A DNA stretch of 64,000 nucleotides from Bacteroidia bacterium (GTDB taxonomy: Bacteria > Bacteroidota > Bacteroidia > UKL13-3), in NCBI GenBank assembly GCA_021740845.1, contig JAIOYZ010000011.1, forward strand, positions 60,511-124,510, given 5' to 3'. Under the pieces are notes generated by a model. The model worked only from the letters and a program-made list of their open reading frames with translations. It did not search any database and was not told the DNA's origin. Below are positions 1 through 8,552 of this stretch, one piece after another. The translations under genes and the position numbers were made by a program. Position 1 is the first letter of the stretch, and every line of letters starts with the position of its first letter.

Positions 1-2
1 CT

Positions 3-1178
3 ATTCAGTCATTTCAAACAGTTGTAAGTAAATATTTCACCTTTGTTTTGTTAGCATTGGCAATTGGTTCAGCCCTATTTTGGTATTGGTTTGACCCAAG
101 TAAAAGTATGATAGCATTTACCTCTGTGCTCATTATTGCTTGCCCTTGTGCCTTGGCATTGTCTAGCCCATTTGCTTTAGGGAATAGTATGCGAATGTTA
201 GGAAGAAGTAAATTTTATATAAAATCTCCTGAGGTAGTTGAAAGAATGGCTAAAATAAACCATTTGGTTTTTGATAAAACTGGAACTATTACCCAAGCTG
301 CTGAATCTGAAATTGCTTTCCATGGAAAGGCATTAGACGAAAATCAAATTCATTTGATTCATACTTTATGTAGTAATTCTGTTCATCCACTGTCAAGAAG
401 AATTGTTAGCTATCTAGCTTTGGATCATACGGAGAAAATGGTAATTAATTCTTATTCCGAAATCAATGGCAAAGGTTTGTCTGGAATAATTGGTGATACC
501 TCAATAAAAATTGGTTCAAGCAGTTTTGTAAATTGCCTATCTAAGGATGCAGAGGGTGAAATATTGTCTACTCGGGTTTATGTTTCCATAGATGAAGTAA
601 TTTTGGGTTATTTTGAGTTGAACCATTCTTATAGAAAAGGATTGAGTGATGTTTTACAATCATTAGGGAAGAAGAGAAAATTGAGTTTATTAAGTGGAGA
701 TAATAACTCAGAAAGAAAAAGACTTGAAGGTTTTTTTCCGAAGGATACTCAAATGCTTTTTGAAATGAGTCCTTCAGAGAAAATGTTGTATATCCATCAA
801 TTGAAGGAATCTGGAGATAAAGTTGGGATGATTGGAGATGGTTTAAATGATGCCGGAGCATTAAAGGTTGCAGATATTGGAATCTCAGTTACAGAAAACA
901 CAGCACATTTCTCGCCGGGAAGCGATGTAATTATGGATGCATCTGTTTTCCATAAATTATCAAGGTTTTTTAGGTATGCTCAGAATACTCTTAACGTTAT
1001 CAAAACAAGTTTTGTAATTTCTTTAATTTACAATATTGTAGGATTAAGTTTTGCTATTCAAGGTTTGCTATCACCGGTAATGGCAGCCATATTAATGCCT
1101 ATCAGTAGTATTAGTGTAATAGTTTTTACCACTCTTTCTACCTACATCCTTGCTCGTAAAAACCAAATAATAGAATAA
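3..1178 (+). CDS. ccoI: Copper-type P1B ATPase CcoI, 3' part (5' end outside window)
   Basis: The reading frame is open to the left edge, so only the C-terminal 391 residues are present. Visible P-type ATPase signatures are the intramembrane metal site CPC (IIACPCALALSS), the phosphorylation motif DKTGTIT and the hinge motif GDGLNDAGAL, followed by two C-terminal membrane segments. CPC marks the heavy-metal (Cu+/Ag+) subgroup. With ccoS 5 nt downstream and the cbb3 structural genes next, the established role is copper delivery to the CuB centre of cbb3 oxidase across the inner membrane. The N-terminal metal-binding domain lies outside the window. The family is certain; the assignment to CcoI rather than a general CopA rests on context. 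Confidence 0.93.
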   Translation: MQSFQTVVSKYFTFVLLALAIGSALFWYWFDPSKSMIAFTSVLIIACPCALALSSPFALGNSMRMLGRSKFYIKSPEVVERMAKINHLVFDKTGTITQAAESEIAFHGKALDENQIHLIHTLCSNSVHPLSRRIVSYLALDHTEKMVINSYSEINGKGLSGIIGDTSIKIGSSSFVNCLSKDAEGEILSTRVYVSIDEVILGYFELNHSYRKGLSDVLQSLGKKRKLSLLSGDNNSERKRLEGFFPKDTQMLFEMSPSEKMLYIHQLKESGDKVGMIGDGLNDAGALKVADIGISVTENTAHFSPGSDVIMDASVFHKLSRFFRYAQNTLNVIKTSFVISLIYNIVGLSFAIQGLLSPVMAAILMPISSISVIVFTTLSTYILARKNQIIE

Positions 1179-1183
1179 TTGAA

Positions 1184-1363
1184 ATGAAAATAATGTTTGT
1201 ACTAATTGGCTGCAGTTTAACTTTAGCCATAGGTTTCTTAATTGCCTTTATTTGGTCGGTAAAATCTGGTCAAATGGAAGATGATTATACTCCATCTGTT
1301 AGGATATTGTTCGATGATACTCCATTCACAGAGGAAAAACCTTCGGAAACAGAAATTAAATAA
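1184..1363 (+). CDS. ccoS: cbb3 oxidase maturation protein CcoS
   Basis: This is a 59-residue protein starting MKIMFVLIGCSLTLAIGF, five bases after the ccoI stop. It has one N-terminal membrane segment (about residues 3-25), then an acidic, proline-containing tail. That size, the topology and the short linker (WSVKSGQMEDD) fit the CcoS/FixS family, which is needed to insert haem b and CuB into CcoN. The position between ccoI and ccoNO is the classical one. It is almost certainly co-transcribed with ccoI. Confidence 0.88.
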   Translation: MKIMFVLIGCSLTLAIGFLIAFIWSVKSGQMEDDYTPSVRILFDDTPFTEEKPSETEIK

Positions 1364-1371
1364 TAGTCTAA

Positions 1372-1385
1372 CTGATAAAAATCAG
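1372..1385. promoter_or_regulatory. FNR/CRP-family-like operator upstream of ccoNO
   Basis: CTGATAAAAATCAG is a perfect 14-bp inverted repeat. It keeps the TGAT-N4-ATCA core of the FNR consensus TTGAT-N4-ATCAA and differs only in the outermost base of each arm. Its centre (1378.5) lies about 55 bp upstream of a TAnnTTTG element at 1430-1437, a distance compatible with a class-I activator position. FNR control of cbb3 oxidase is well known in other bacteria; here it is inferred. Confidence 0.55.
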
Positions 1386-1429
1386 GAGATCGTGTAACGG
1401 ATGTCATATTTCCGTCAGGCTCTTAAAAA

Positions 1430-1437
1430 TATATTTG
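1430..1437 (+). promoter_or_regulatory. Predicted -7 promoter element of ccoNO
   Basis: TATATTTG matches the Bacteroidota -7 consensus TAnnTTTG exactly and lies 27 nt before the ccoNO ATG at 1465. No good -33 TTTG is seen (only TTTC near 1408), which would fit an activator-dependent promoter using the site at 1372-1385. Confidence 0.55.
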
Positions 1438-1464
1438 ATCCCAATAAAACTAAAATCAGAATCT

Positions 1465-3594
1465 ATGCAAGTGGAAAACTTTAACTACGACAACCGGATA
1501 GTCCGGAACTTCATCATTGCCTCCGTAATTTTTGGAGTGGTGGGGATGTTAGTAGGATTAATTGCAGCAATCCAGCTGTACTATCCTGCGCTTAACCTAA
1601 ATTTACCTTTTACCTCTTTTGGTAGAATTAGACCTTTACACACCAATGCAGTAATTTTTGCATTTGTGGGAAATGCAATTTTTGCAGGAATTTATTACTC
1701 TTTACAAAGACTTTGCAAGGCTCGCTTGTTTAGTGATGTATTAAGTAATATCCATTTCTGGGGATGGCAATTAATTATTTTGGCAGCCGCTATTACGCTA
1801 CCTTTGGGTTTAACAACCTCTAAAGAGTACGCAGAATTAGAATGGCCAATAGATATTGCCATTGCTTTAATCTGGGTAACTTTTGGTATCAATATGATAG
1901 GTACTATTATTAAACGCCGCGAACGTCATATGTATGTTGCCATTTGGTTTTATTTGGCCACATTCGTAACAGTTGCAGTTCTTCATATTGTTAATTCATT
2001 TGAATTGCCAGTGGGCATGTTTAAAAGTTACATGTTATATGCAGGTGTTCAAGATGCATTGGTTCAGTGGTGGTATGGACATAACGCGGTTGCGTTTTTC
2101 TTAACTACACCTTATTTAGGTTTAATGTATTACTATTTGCCTAAAGCTGTAAATCGTCCTGTTTATTCTTATAAACTTTCTATCTTACACTTTTGGACAT
2201 TAATCTTCTTATATATTTGGGCTGGTCCTCACCATTTATTGTATTCTTCATTACCTGATTGGGCTCAATCTTTAGGCGTTGTTTTCTCTATTATGTTAAT
2301 TGCTCCATCTTGGGGTGGTATGATTAATGGTTTATTAACCTTAAGAGGTGCTTGGGATAGAGTAAGAGATGAACCAGTTCTTAAGTTTTTTGCTGTAGGT
2401 GTAACTGCTTATGGTATGGCAACTTTTGAAGGTCCTATGTTGAGTTTGAAAAATGTGAATGCTATTGCGCATTTTACAGATTGGATCGTTGCACACGTTC
2501 ACGTTGGTGCATTAGGTTGGAATGGTTTAATGACCTTTGGTATGTTCTATTGGTTGGTACCAAAAATTTATGGCACTAAATTATATAGTAAATCTTTAGC
2601 AAATACACATTTCTGGATTTCTACTTTAGGAATATTATTCTATGCAATTCCAATGTATTGGAGTGGTTTTGCTCAAGGTATGATGTGGAAAGAGTTCTTG
2701 CCTGAAGGTATGTTGAAATATCCTAATTTCTTGGAAACTACCTTGCAAATTATTCCAATGCACATGATGAGATCATTGGGTGGTACCTTGTTCCTTGCTG
2801 GTATTTTTGTAATGATTTACAACTTGGTTAAGACTGCAGCTACTGGAAAATTAATTGCTAACGAAGAAGCTTCTGCTCCTGCATTGGAAGAAGATTATAA
2901 ACCACATGGAGCTAACAAATATTGGCACAAAATATTCGAACGCAAACCTGTAACCTTTATGGTTTTGACTGTTGTGGTTATTCTTATTGGTGGTATGGTT
3001 GAAATTATTCCTATGCTAACCATTAAATCTAATATTCCAACTATTAGTAGTGTAAAACCATATACACCTTTAGAATTACAAGGAAGAGATATTTATATCC
3101 GCGAAGGTTGTGTTAGTTGCCATTCACAAATGATTAGACCGTTTAGAAGTGAAACTGAACGTTATGGTGAGTACTCAAAAGCTGGAGAATATGTTTATGA
3201 TCATCCATTCTTATGGGGTTCTAAACGTACTGGTCCAGATTTGATGCGTATTGGTGGTAAATATCCAGATAGTTGGCATTATAGTCACTTTGTTGACCCA
3301 AGATCTATGTCGCCAGGCTCAATTATGCCAGCGTATCCTTGGTTGGCTGAGAATGAATTAAATACAGCCAATACACCAGATAAAATTAATGCTATGAGAA
3401 CTTTGGGAGTTCCTTATGAAAAAGGATTTGAAGAAAAAGCCATAGCAGATTTAACCGCCCAAGCAGATAAAATTGCAGCTGGATTAACAAAAGAGGGATA
3501 TCCAGTAGAAGGTAACAAAGAAATTATAGCTTTGATTGCCTATATGCAAAGAATGGGTACTGATATTAAATTAAGTCATACCGTTAGCAATTAA
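1465..3594 (+). CDS. ccoNO: Fused cbb3-type cytochrome c oxidase subunits I and II (CcoN-CcoO)
   Basis: This 709-residue protein combines the catalytic haem-copper subunit with the monohaem cytochrome c subunit of cbb3 oxidase. Residues about 1-460 form the multi-pass CcoN part with histidine-rich metal-ligand motifs (RPLHTN, YGHNAV, AGPHHLLY, HVHVGALGWNG). A membrane anchor at about 495-520 leads into the CcoO cytochrome domain, with haem motif CVSCH at 549-553 and a distal methionine in the MPAYPW region. The complex reduces O2 to water with high affinity and pumps protons. The fusion is usual in Bacteroidota. An upstream TTG at 1435 also opens the frame, but it overlaps the -7 element, so ATG 1465 is preferred. 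Confidence 0.96.
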   Translation: MQVENFNYDNRIVRNFIIASVIFGVVGMLVGLIAAIQLYYPALNLNLPFTSFGRIRPLHTNAVIFAFVGNAIFAGIYYSLQRLCKARLFSDVLSNIHFWGWQLIILAAAITLPLGLTTSKEYAELEWPIDIAIALIWVTFGINMIGTIIKRRERHMYVAIWFYLATFVTVAVLHIVNSFELPVGMFKSYMLYAGVQDALVQWWYGHNAVAFFLTTPYLGLMYYYLPKAVNRPVYSYKLSILHFWTLIFLYIWAGPHHLLYSSLPDWAQSLGVVFSIMLIAPSWGGMINGLLTLRGAWDRVRDEPVLKFFAVGVTAYGMATFEGPMLSLKNVNAIAHFTDWIVAHVHVGALGWNGLMTFGMFYWLVPKIYGTKLYSKSLANTHFWISTLGILFYAIPMYWSGFAQGMMWKEFLPEGMLKYPNFLETTLQIIPMHMMRSLGGTLFLAGIFVMIYNLVKTAATGKLIANEEASAPALEEDYKPHGANKYWHKIFERKPVTFMVLTVVVILIGGMVEIIPMLTIKSNIPTISSVKPYTPLELQGRDIYIREGCVSCHSQMIRPFRSETERYGEYSKAGEYVYDHPFLWGSKRTGPDLMRIGGKYPDSWHYSHFVDPRSMSPGSIMPAYPWLAENELNTANTPDKINAMRTLGVPYEKGFEEKAIADLTAQADKIAAGLTKEGYPVEGNKEIIALIAYMQRMGTDIKLSHTVSN

Positions 3595-3600
3595 TTCACC

Positions 3601-3762
3601 ATGTTTAAACAGCATATCCAAGGTCTTGTTGGAATTCATACGGGGTACCTCATTTTCTCTCTACTATTGTTCATGGCATTTTTTGTAGGGGTATTGTGGT
3701 GGTTGTTTAAAGCCGATAAGAATTATTTTAAAGACATGGAACAAAAACCATTTGAAAATTAA
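3601..3762 (+). CDS. ccoQ: Small cbb3 oxidase subunit CcoQ-like
   Basis: This 53-residue single-span protein (MFKQHIQGLVGIHTGYLIFS...) starts 6 nt after ccoNO. One membrane segment at about residues 14-37 ends in WWLFKADK, and the rest is a short polar tail. Size, topology and position between ccoNO and ccoP fit CcoQ/FixQ, the non-catalytic subunit that stabilises the complex. Sequence conservation in this family is weak, so the call depends on context. Confidence 0.8.
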   Translation: MFKQHIQGLVGIHTGYLIFSLLLFMAFFVGVLWWLFKADKNYFKDMEQKPFEN

Positions 3763-3775
3763 AAAGAAAACAATC

Positions 3776-4633
3776 ATGAAGCAAAAAGTATATACATTGT
3801 CAGCTTTATTAGTATTAGCTGGCACCTTATCGGCTCAAACAGCTGAAACTGCTGGAGCCGATTCAGGAGTTGGACTCACAACAATTATGATTGCGGTAAA
3901 CGCAGTATTATTGTTATTTGTTATTTTCTTGTTAGGTACACTTACAACTGCAATTCAAAAATTGAGAACTGGAGATTCAAACAAGCCACATTTGAGCTGG
4001 TGGGATCGTTTTGCAGCATTGAAATCTGAGAAATCAGAGGAAGAATTAACCCTTGATGAGGATTATGATGGAATTACAGAATTAGATAATCCTACACCAC
4101 CTTGGTTCAATTTTATTTTTATTACAACTATAATTGTTGCAATCCTTTATATCTTCAATTATCATATTTTGAAAACAGGTAAACTACAAGATGCTGAATA
4201 TACTACAGCAGTTACTGAATCGAAAGCTGAAGTGGATGCCTATTTAAAGAAATCTGGAAATGCAATTGATGAGAATAACGTTGCTCTTTTAACTGATTCA
4301 AAATCTATTGAAGAAGGTAAAGTGATGTTTATTGAAAAATGTGCAGTGTGCCATTTAGCTGATGGTGGTGGTTTGGTTGGTCCAAATCTAACAGATGCTT
4401 ATTGGTTGCATGGAAGTGATGTACAATCTATATTTAAAACAATAAAGTATGGTGTACCTGCTAAAGGTATGATTGCTTGGCAAAATACTTATAGTGGTAA
4501 GCAAATACAGTTATTAGCAGCTTTTGTTAAATCATTACAAGGAACAACTCCAGCTACTCCAAAAGAACCGCAAGGTCAGTTAGATGCGCCTGTTACACCT
4601 ATAGCAGATACTACTGCTATTGCAGCAAAATAG
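3776..4633 (+). CDS. ccoP: cbb3 oxidase cytochrome c subunit CcoP (monohaem)
   Basis: This is a 285-residue protein with a cleavable signal peptide (LLVLAGTLSAQ at about 9-19) and a first membrane segment at about 33-55. A cytoplasmic acidic stretch is followed by a second span (FNFIFITTIIVAILYIF) and a periplasmic cytochrome c domain with one haem motif, CAVCH, at 189-193. It passes electrons from soluble cytochrome c to CcoO. Proteobacterial CcoP has two haem motifs; only one is present here. An in-frame TTG 24 nt upstream overlaps the ccoQ stop, but the signal peptide begins at the ATG chosen here. The C-terminal tail is proline- and threonine-rich. Confidence 0.92.
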   Translation: MKQKVYTLSALLVLAGTLSAQTAETAGADSGVGLTTIMIAVNAVLLLFVIFLLGTLTTAIQKLRTGDSNKPHLSWWDRFAALKSEKSEEELTLDEDYDGITELDNPTPPWFNFIFITTIIVAILYIFNYHILKTGKLQDAEYTTAVTESKAEVDAYLKKSGNAIDENNVALLTDSKSIEEGKVMFIEKCAVCHLADGGGLVGPNLTDAYWLHGSDVQSIFKTIKYGVPAKGMIAWQNTYSGKQIQLLAAFVKSLQGTTPATPKEPQGQLDAPVTPIADTTAIAAK

Positions 4634-4657
4634 GTAGCGTTTTATTAATTTTTACAC

Positions 4658-4710
4658 AAAAAGAAGTTTAATGGATGTTACCTTTACACATTCATTAAAC
4701 TTCTTTTTTT
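4658..4710 (+). terminator. Hairpin terminator after ccoP
   Basis: A 16-bp perfect stem (4658-4673 with 4693-4708) closes a 19-nt loop and runs into seven T. The stem is AT-rich, so it may attenuate rather than fully stop transcription into ccoG, which begins 15 nt later. Confidence 0.65.
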
Positions 4711-4724
4711 AATTTTATTTTACA

Positions 4725-6191
4725 ATGAAAAGTGCCGAACCATTGGCTAATGATCATTACAGGGACGAATTATCTAACGTAGATAAAAAAGGAAAAAGAC
4801 TTTGGATTTTCCCTAAAAAACCCAAAGGGAAATTTTACGATTACCGAACTTGGTTTAGTTGGCTTTTAATGGGCCTTATGTTTGCAGGTCCATTTATGAA
4901 GTTGAATGATAGACCACTTTTACTTTTGAATGTTTTAGAGCGAAAATTTATCATTTTTGGAATGGTGTTTTGGCCTCAGGATTTAAACCTGTTTGCTCTG
5001 CTCATGCTTTCATTTATTTTATTTATTATTCTATTCACTATTTTGTTTGGTAGGGTTTGGTGCGGTTGGGCTTGCCCTCAAACAGTTTTTATGGAAATGC
5101 TATTCCGTAAAATAGAATTTATGATTGATGGAGATTACCAACAACAAAAAAAATTGGCCGATTCGGAATGGAACACCAATAAAATAATTAAAAGATTTTC
5201 TAAACATACTCTCTTTTGGATTTTATCTTTTGTAATTGCCAATACTTTTTTAGGGTATATTATTGGTATTGATGAGTTGAAACTACTTGCATTTGATGGT
5301 CCTCAAGCACATTGGGGTAAGTTTGCTTCCTTGTTAATTTTCACAACTGTTTTCTATTTTGTTTTTGCAAAATTAAGAGAGTTGGTATGTATTTTTATTT
5401 GCCCATATGGTCGTTTGCAAGGACTAATGTTAGATAAAAATTCTATGGTTGTAGCTTACGATTTTGTGAGAGGTGAACCTAGAGGAAAAATTAAGAAAGA
5501 AGAAACTCAAGTTAAAGGCGATTGTATTGATTGTAAACTTTGCGTACATGTTTGTCCTACTGGTATTGACATTAGAAATGGTACACAATTAGAATGTATC
5601 AATTGTACTGCTTGTATTGATGCTTGCGATGAAGTAATGGTGAAAATTGAAAAGCCAAAAGGTTTGGTTCGCTTTGCCTCTGTTAATAATATTGAAAAAG
5701 GTACCAAATTGGGTTTAAACCTTAGAAATGGTGCTTATGGTGTGGTTTTATTAGCTTTGTTAAGTGTATTCTTTTATTTGATGGCCACCAGACAATTGGT
5801 TGAAACTACATTATTGAGAACTCCAGGTATGTTGTTTCAAAAACAAGCTGATGGAACTATTAGTAACTTATATAGCATTGAGTTTGTAAACAAAACTTTC
5901 GAAGAATTGCCTGTAGAATTAAAATTAATTGAACCAAAAGGTACCATTAAATTTATAGATGGAAGTGATATTGTAGTGCATAAAGAAAGTGTTGGAAAAT
6001 CATCCTTTTTCCTTTCTGTTGACCCAAAAGAAATTAAACAAATTTCCTCTCCTGTTATTATTGAGGTTTGGAGTAATGGGAAACTAATAGAAGAGATGAA
6101 GTCTAAATTTAACGGTCCTGTTTATTCCAATAGCCAAGAGAAGCTTGGTGATAAGGATGCGAATGAAGCAACTGAAGAGACAAAAAAGTAA
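4725..6191 (+). CDS. ccoG: Cytochrome c oxidase accessory protein CcoG (polyferredoxin)
   Basis: This is a 488-residue integral membrane iron-sulphur protein of the CcoG/RdxA/FixG family. About four N-terminal spans include the GRVWCGWACPQTVF motif. Two ferredoxin-type 4Fe-4S motifs follow near residue 265-310 (CIDCKLCVHVCP and CINCTACIDAC). One more membrane span and a C-terminal Ig-like domain follow. CcoG reduces Cu2+ for cbb3 assembly. It sits between ccoP and ccoH as in other cbb3 operons. ATG 4725 follows a hairpin, so ccoG may have some independent expression. Confidence 0.94.
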   Translation: MKSAEPLANDHYRDELSNVDKKGKRLWIFPKKPKGKFYDYRTWFSWLLMGLMFAGPFMKLNDRPLLLLNVLERKFIIFGMVFWPQDLNLFALLMLSFILFIILFTILFGRVWCGWACPQTVFMEMLFRKIEFMIDGDYQQQKKLADSEWNTNKIIKRFSKHTLFWILSFVIANTFLGYIIGIDELKLLAFDGPQAHWGKFASLLIFTTVFYFVFAKLRELVCIFICPYGRLQGLMLDKNSMVVAYDFVRGEPRGKIKKEETQVKGDCIDCKLCVHVCPTGIDIRNGTQLECINCTACIDACDEVMVKIEKPKGLVRFASVNNIEKGTKLGLNLRNGAYGVVLLALLSVFFYLMATRQLVETTLLRTPGMLFQKQADGTISNLYSIEFVNKTFEELPVELKLIEPKGTIKFIDGSDIVVHKESVGKSSFFLSVDPKEIKQISSPVIIEVWSNGKLIEEMKSKFNGPVYSNSQEKLGDKDANEATEETKK

Positions 6192-6200
6192 TACGAGAAA

Positions 6201-6653
6201 ATGAAAATAAATTGGGGAACTAAATTGGCCTTTTTTACCATTCTTTTTATGGTATTTGTTATCACACTTGTAACAATTATTATGAAGCAGAATGTTCCTT
6301 TGGTGGAAGAGGATTATTACGAGAAAGGCCTAAATTACCAAAAGGAAATAGACAATAGTAGTAACTACGATTCTTTAGTTGTTTTTGCAATTGCTGAAAT
6401 AGAAAATGCTGAGGGAATTAAAGAAAAGGTTCTTCAAATTTCACATTCCAAACCTGAAGTTATTAAAGGGGCAAAAATCAGTTTTTATAGACCAAATAAT
6501 AAAGATTTGGATAAGACTATAGAAACAGATTTATATCCAAATAAAATGGAAGTTTATCCTCTAAATCCTTTTCAAACTGGCAAATGGAAGATTTCATTAA
6601 CTTGGATGGAAGGGGAAAAGAAGTTTACAATTGAAAAAGATTTCGATCGCTAA
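6201..6653 (+). CDS. ccoH: cbb3 oxidase assembly protein CcoH (FixH family)
   Basis: The 150-residue protein has one N-terminal membrane segment (TKLAFFTILFMVFVITLVTI) and a conserved VEEDYYEKGLNYQKEID stretch just after it, typical of FixH-domain proteins. A periplasmic beta-rich domain completes it. CcoH interacts with CcoN/CcoP during assembly. Its stop codon overlaps the next start (TAATG), which indicates translational coupling. Confidence 0.88.
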   Translation: MKINWGTKLAFFTILFMVFVITLVTIIMKQNVPLVEEDYYEKGLNYQKEIDNSSNYDSLVVFAIAEIENAEGIKEKVLQISHSKPEVIKGAKISFYRPNNKDLDKTIETDLYPNKMEVYPLNPFQTGKWKISLTWMEGEKKFTIEKDFDR

Positions 6654-7342
6654 TGTTGTTTTTAACCGCCTTTCTCACTGGATTGTTTGGTAGTTTCCAT
6701 TGTGCAGGAATGTGTGGCCCTATAGCATTTGCTTTACCAGGAAAAAATACAGAAGGAGCCTCCTATTATTTAGGTAGGCTCCTTTATAATTTTGGAAGAT
6801 TGAGTAGCTATGGTTTGTTAGGATCGATTCTAGGAACTTTTGGCCTTGGCCTCCAATTGGCGGGTCTTCAACAAGGAATTAGCATTGGTGTTGGAATTCT
6901 TATAATTTTAATGGTTTTGTACCAACAATATTTTAACAAAGGAATAAGCCTTAATCCATTTAGTTTTTTTTCTTCCGGTTTGATCCAAAAATTATTTACC
7001 TCTAAAAGCAAGTTTTCATTGTATTTCATTGGGGTAATAAATGGATTTTTACCATGTGGTTTTGTGTATATAGCATTATTAGGCGCAAGTGCCACCCAAG
7101 GCATTTGGGAAGGAGCTTTGTTTATGGTTTTATTTGGATTGGGCACTCTTCCAATGATGTACGGGGTTTCAATTTTAGGTCAATTCTTATCTAGTTCTGT
7201 ACGATCCAAATTGAATAAACTGAGTCCTTATTTTGCGGTATTTATTGCCTGCCTATTTATTCTTAGAGGTCTAAACTTGGGAATTCCATATGTTAGTCCA
7301 AAAATTGCAGATGATAAACAAGACATAGAAAACTGTCATTGA
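6653..7342 (+). CDS. SafE/UreH-like membrane protein of the cbb3 cluster
   Basis: This 229-residue polytopic protein of about six spans begins LTAFLTGLFGSFHCAGMCGP and contains a repeated GFLPCGFVY motif. This is the 'sulfite exporter TauE/SafE' or UreH/DsbD-like fold. The paired cysteine motifs HCAGMCGP and PCGF suggest metal or thiol handling. In Bacteroidota such a gene usually closes the cbb3 operon, and a copper-handling role is inferred from that position. It overlaps ccoH by one base. The transported substrate is unknown. Confidence 0.82.
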   Translation: MLFLTAFLTGLFGSFHCAGMCGPIAFALPGKNTEGASYYLGRLLYNFGRLSSYGLLGSILGTFGLGLQLAGLQQGISIGVGILIILMVLYQQYFNKGISLNPFSFFSSGLIQKLFTSKSKFSLYFIGVINGFLPCGFVYIALLGASATQGIWEGALFMVLFGLGTLPMMYGVSILGQFLSSSVRSKLNKLSPYFAVFIACLFILRGLNLGIPYVSPKIADDKQDIENCH

Positions 7343-7354
7343 TATTTGCACTTA

Positions 7355-7385
7355 TTTGCTTTCCTTGGTGGAAGAATTAGTTTTG
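7355..7385 (+). promoter_or_regulatory. Promoter of glycosyltransferase gene
   Basis: TTTG (7355-7358), a 19-bp spacer and TAGTTTTG (7378-7385) match the Bacteroidota -33/-7 consensus. The ATG at 7392 begins only 6 nt after the -7 element, so the transcript is probably leaderless or nearly so. Confidence 0.65.
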
Positions 7386-7391
7386 CAAAAC

Positions 7392-8552
7392 ATGGCGATT
7401 CAATGGAAAAGGTATTTTAGACTAAAGCGATTATATTCTTGTATTCGTTTTGCGATAAGCTATAATCCTTCATTAGGCAAGACATTAGGGTATACTGAGA
7501 AGAAAAATTTGCTGCTCATAAAAACCGAGGCAATCGGCGATTATGTTTTATTCAGAAATTTTTTACAAACCATACGCCAATCTGCCAAGTTTAAAGGCTA
7601 TCATATAACTTTTTTGGGAAATAAAATTTGGCAAGATTTAGCAAACGAATTTGATAAAGAATATTTTGATGCCTCCATTTTTATTGATAGAAAAAGGTTT
7701 CAAACTGATTTTTACTACAGAAATGAGGTATTTCTTGAGCTAACTAAAACCACGTATGATACTGCAATAAATGCAACCTATTCTAGGGAATATTTGTTAG
7801 GTGATTCTATTATTAAAATGGTTAGTGCTCGCGAAAAGATTGGAATGATGGGTGATTCGGCGAGCGAGATTCCTTACGTGAAGTTTTTTGCAGATTCCTA
7901 TTATTCAAGACTTGTTGAAAATGGCAAGGAGAACTTTTTCGAATTTGATAGAAATATACACTTTTTTGATCAGATTTTGGTGGATGCCAAAACTCCTTCT
8001 ATGCCTAGTTTTTCATTAGGTTCAAACCGAAAAAACTATATTGTAATGTTGCCTGGAGCCCAAGATGAAATTAGGCAATGGCCAATTGAAAATTTTAAAT
8101 CCGTGGCAGAATGGATTCATCAAAAGTATGGATTGGAAATAATTATTTCTGGAAGCAAGGCGGATAGAGCTGCTGCCGAATTTATTTGCAATGATTCTAA
8201 TTCTAGTTTCATTAAAAATTATTGTGGAGAAGGCAATCTTGTATACCTTGTTAAACTATTATCAGAGGCAAGGCTTGCCATTTGCAATGATTCTGGTACC
8301 TTGCATTTGGCTGCAGCATTAAATATTCCTAGTGTTTGCATTTCAAATGGAAACCATTATGGGAGATTTACGCCTTACCCTAAGAATTGGAATAAAAAAT
8401 TAGCATTTGTTTATCCTCCAAAATTTATGGAAGTTTTTACTTTAGAAGATGAAAGAATGAATGCGATGAAATGGGGTTCTAAGTATTCCATTTCTAGTAT
8501 TTCTACAGAGTTGGTTCAAACCGAAATTGAAAGGTTATTAGATAATGGATAA
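7392..8552 (+). CDS. Glycosyltransferase family 9 (heptosyltransferase-like)
   Basis: The 386-residue protein has the two-domain GT-B layout of family 9. The N-terminal half contains LLLIKTEAIGDYVLFRNFL, the usual 'K.xaiGDvvl' opening. The C-terminal half contains IVMLPGAQDEIRQWPIENF, IIISGSKADRAAA and LAICNDSGTLHLAAALNIPSV, matching the nucleotide-sugar binding region with NDSG(T)xHxAAA. Family 9 enzymes add heptose or related sugars to lipopolysaccharide at the inner membrane. The acceptor is unknown. An upstream in-frame TTG at 7356 lies within the -33 box, so ATG 7392 is chosen. The gene overlaps the next by 8 bp. Confidence 0.85.
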   Translation: MAIQWKRYFRLKRLYSCIRFAISYNPSLGKTLGYTEKKNLLLIKTEAIGDYVLFRNFLQTIRQSAKFKGYHITFLGNKIWQDLANEFDKEYFDASIFIDRKRFQTDFYYRNEVFLELTKTTYDTAINATYSREYLLGDSIIKMVSAREKIGMMGDSASEIPYVKFFADSYYSRLVENGKENFFEFDRNIHFFDQILVDAKTPSMPSFSLGSNRKNYIVMLPGAQDEIRQWPIENFKSVAEWIHQKYGLEIIISGSKADRAAAEFICNDSNSSFIKNYCGEGNLVYLVKLLSEARLAICNDSGTLHLAAALNIPSVCISNGNHYGRFTPYPKNWNKKLAFVYPPKFMEVFTLEDERMNAMKWGSKYSISSISTELVQTEIERLLDNG

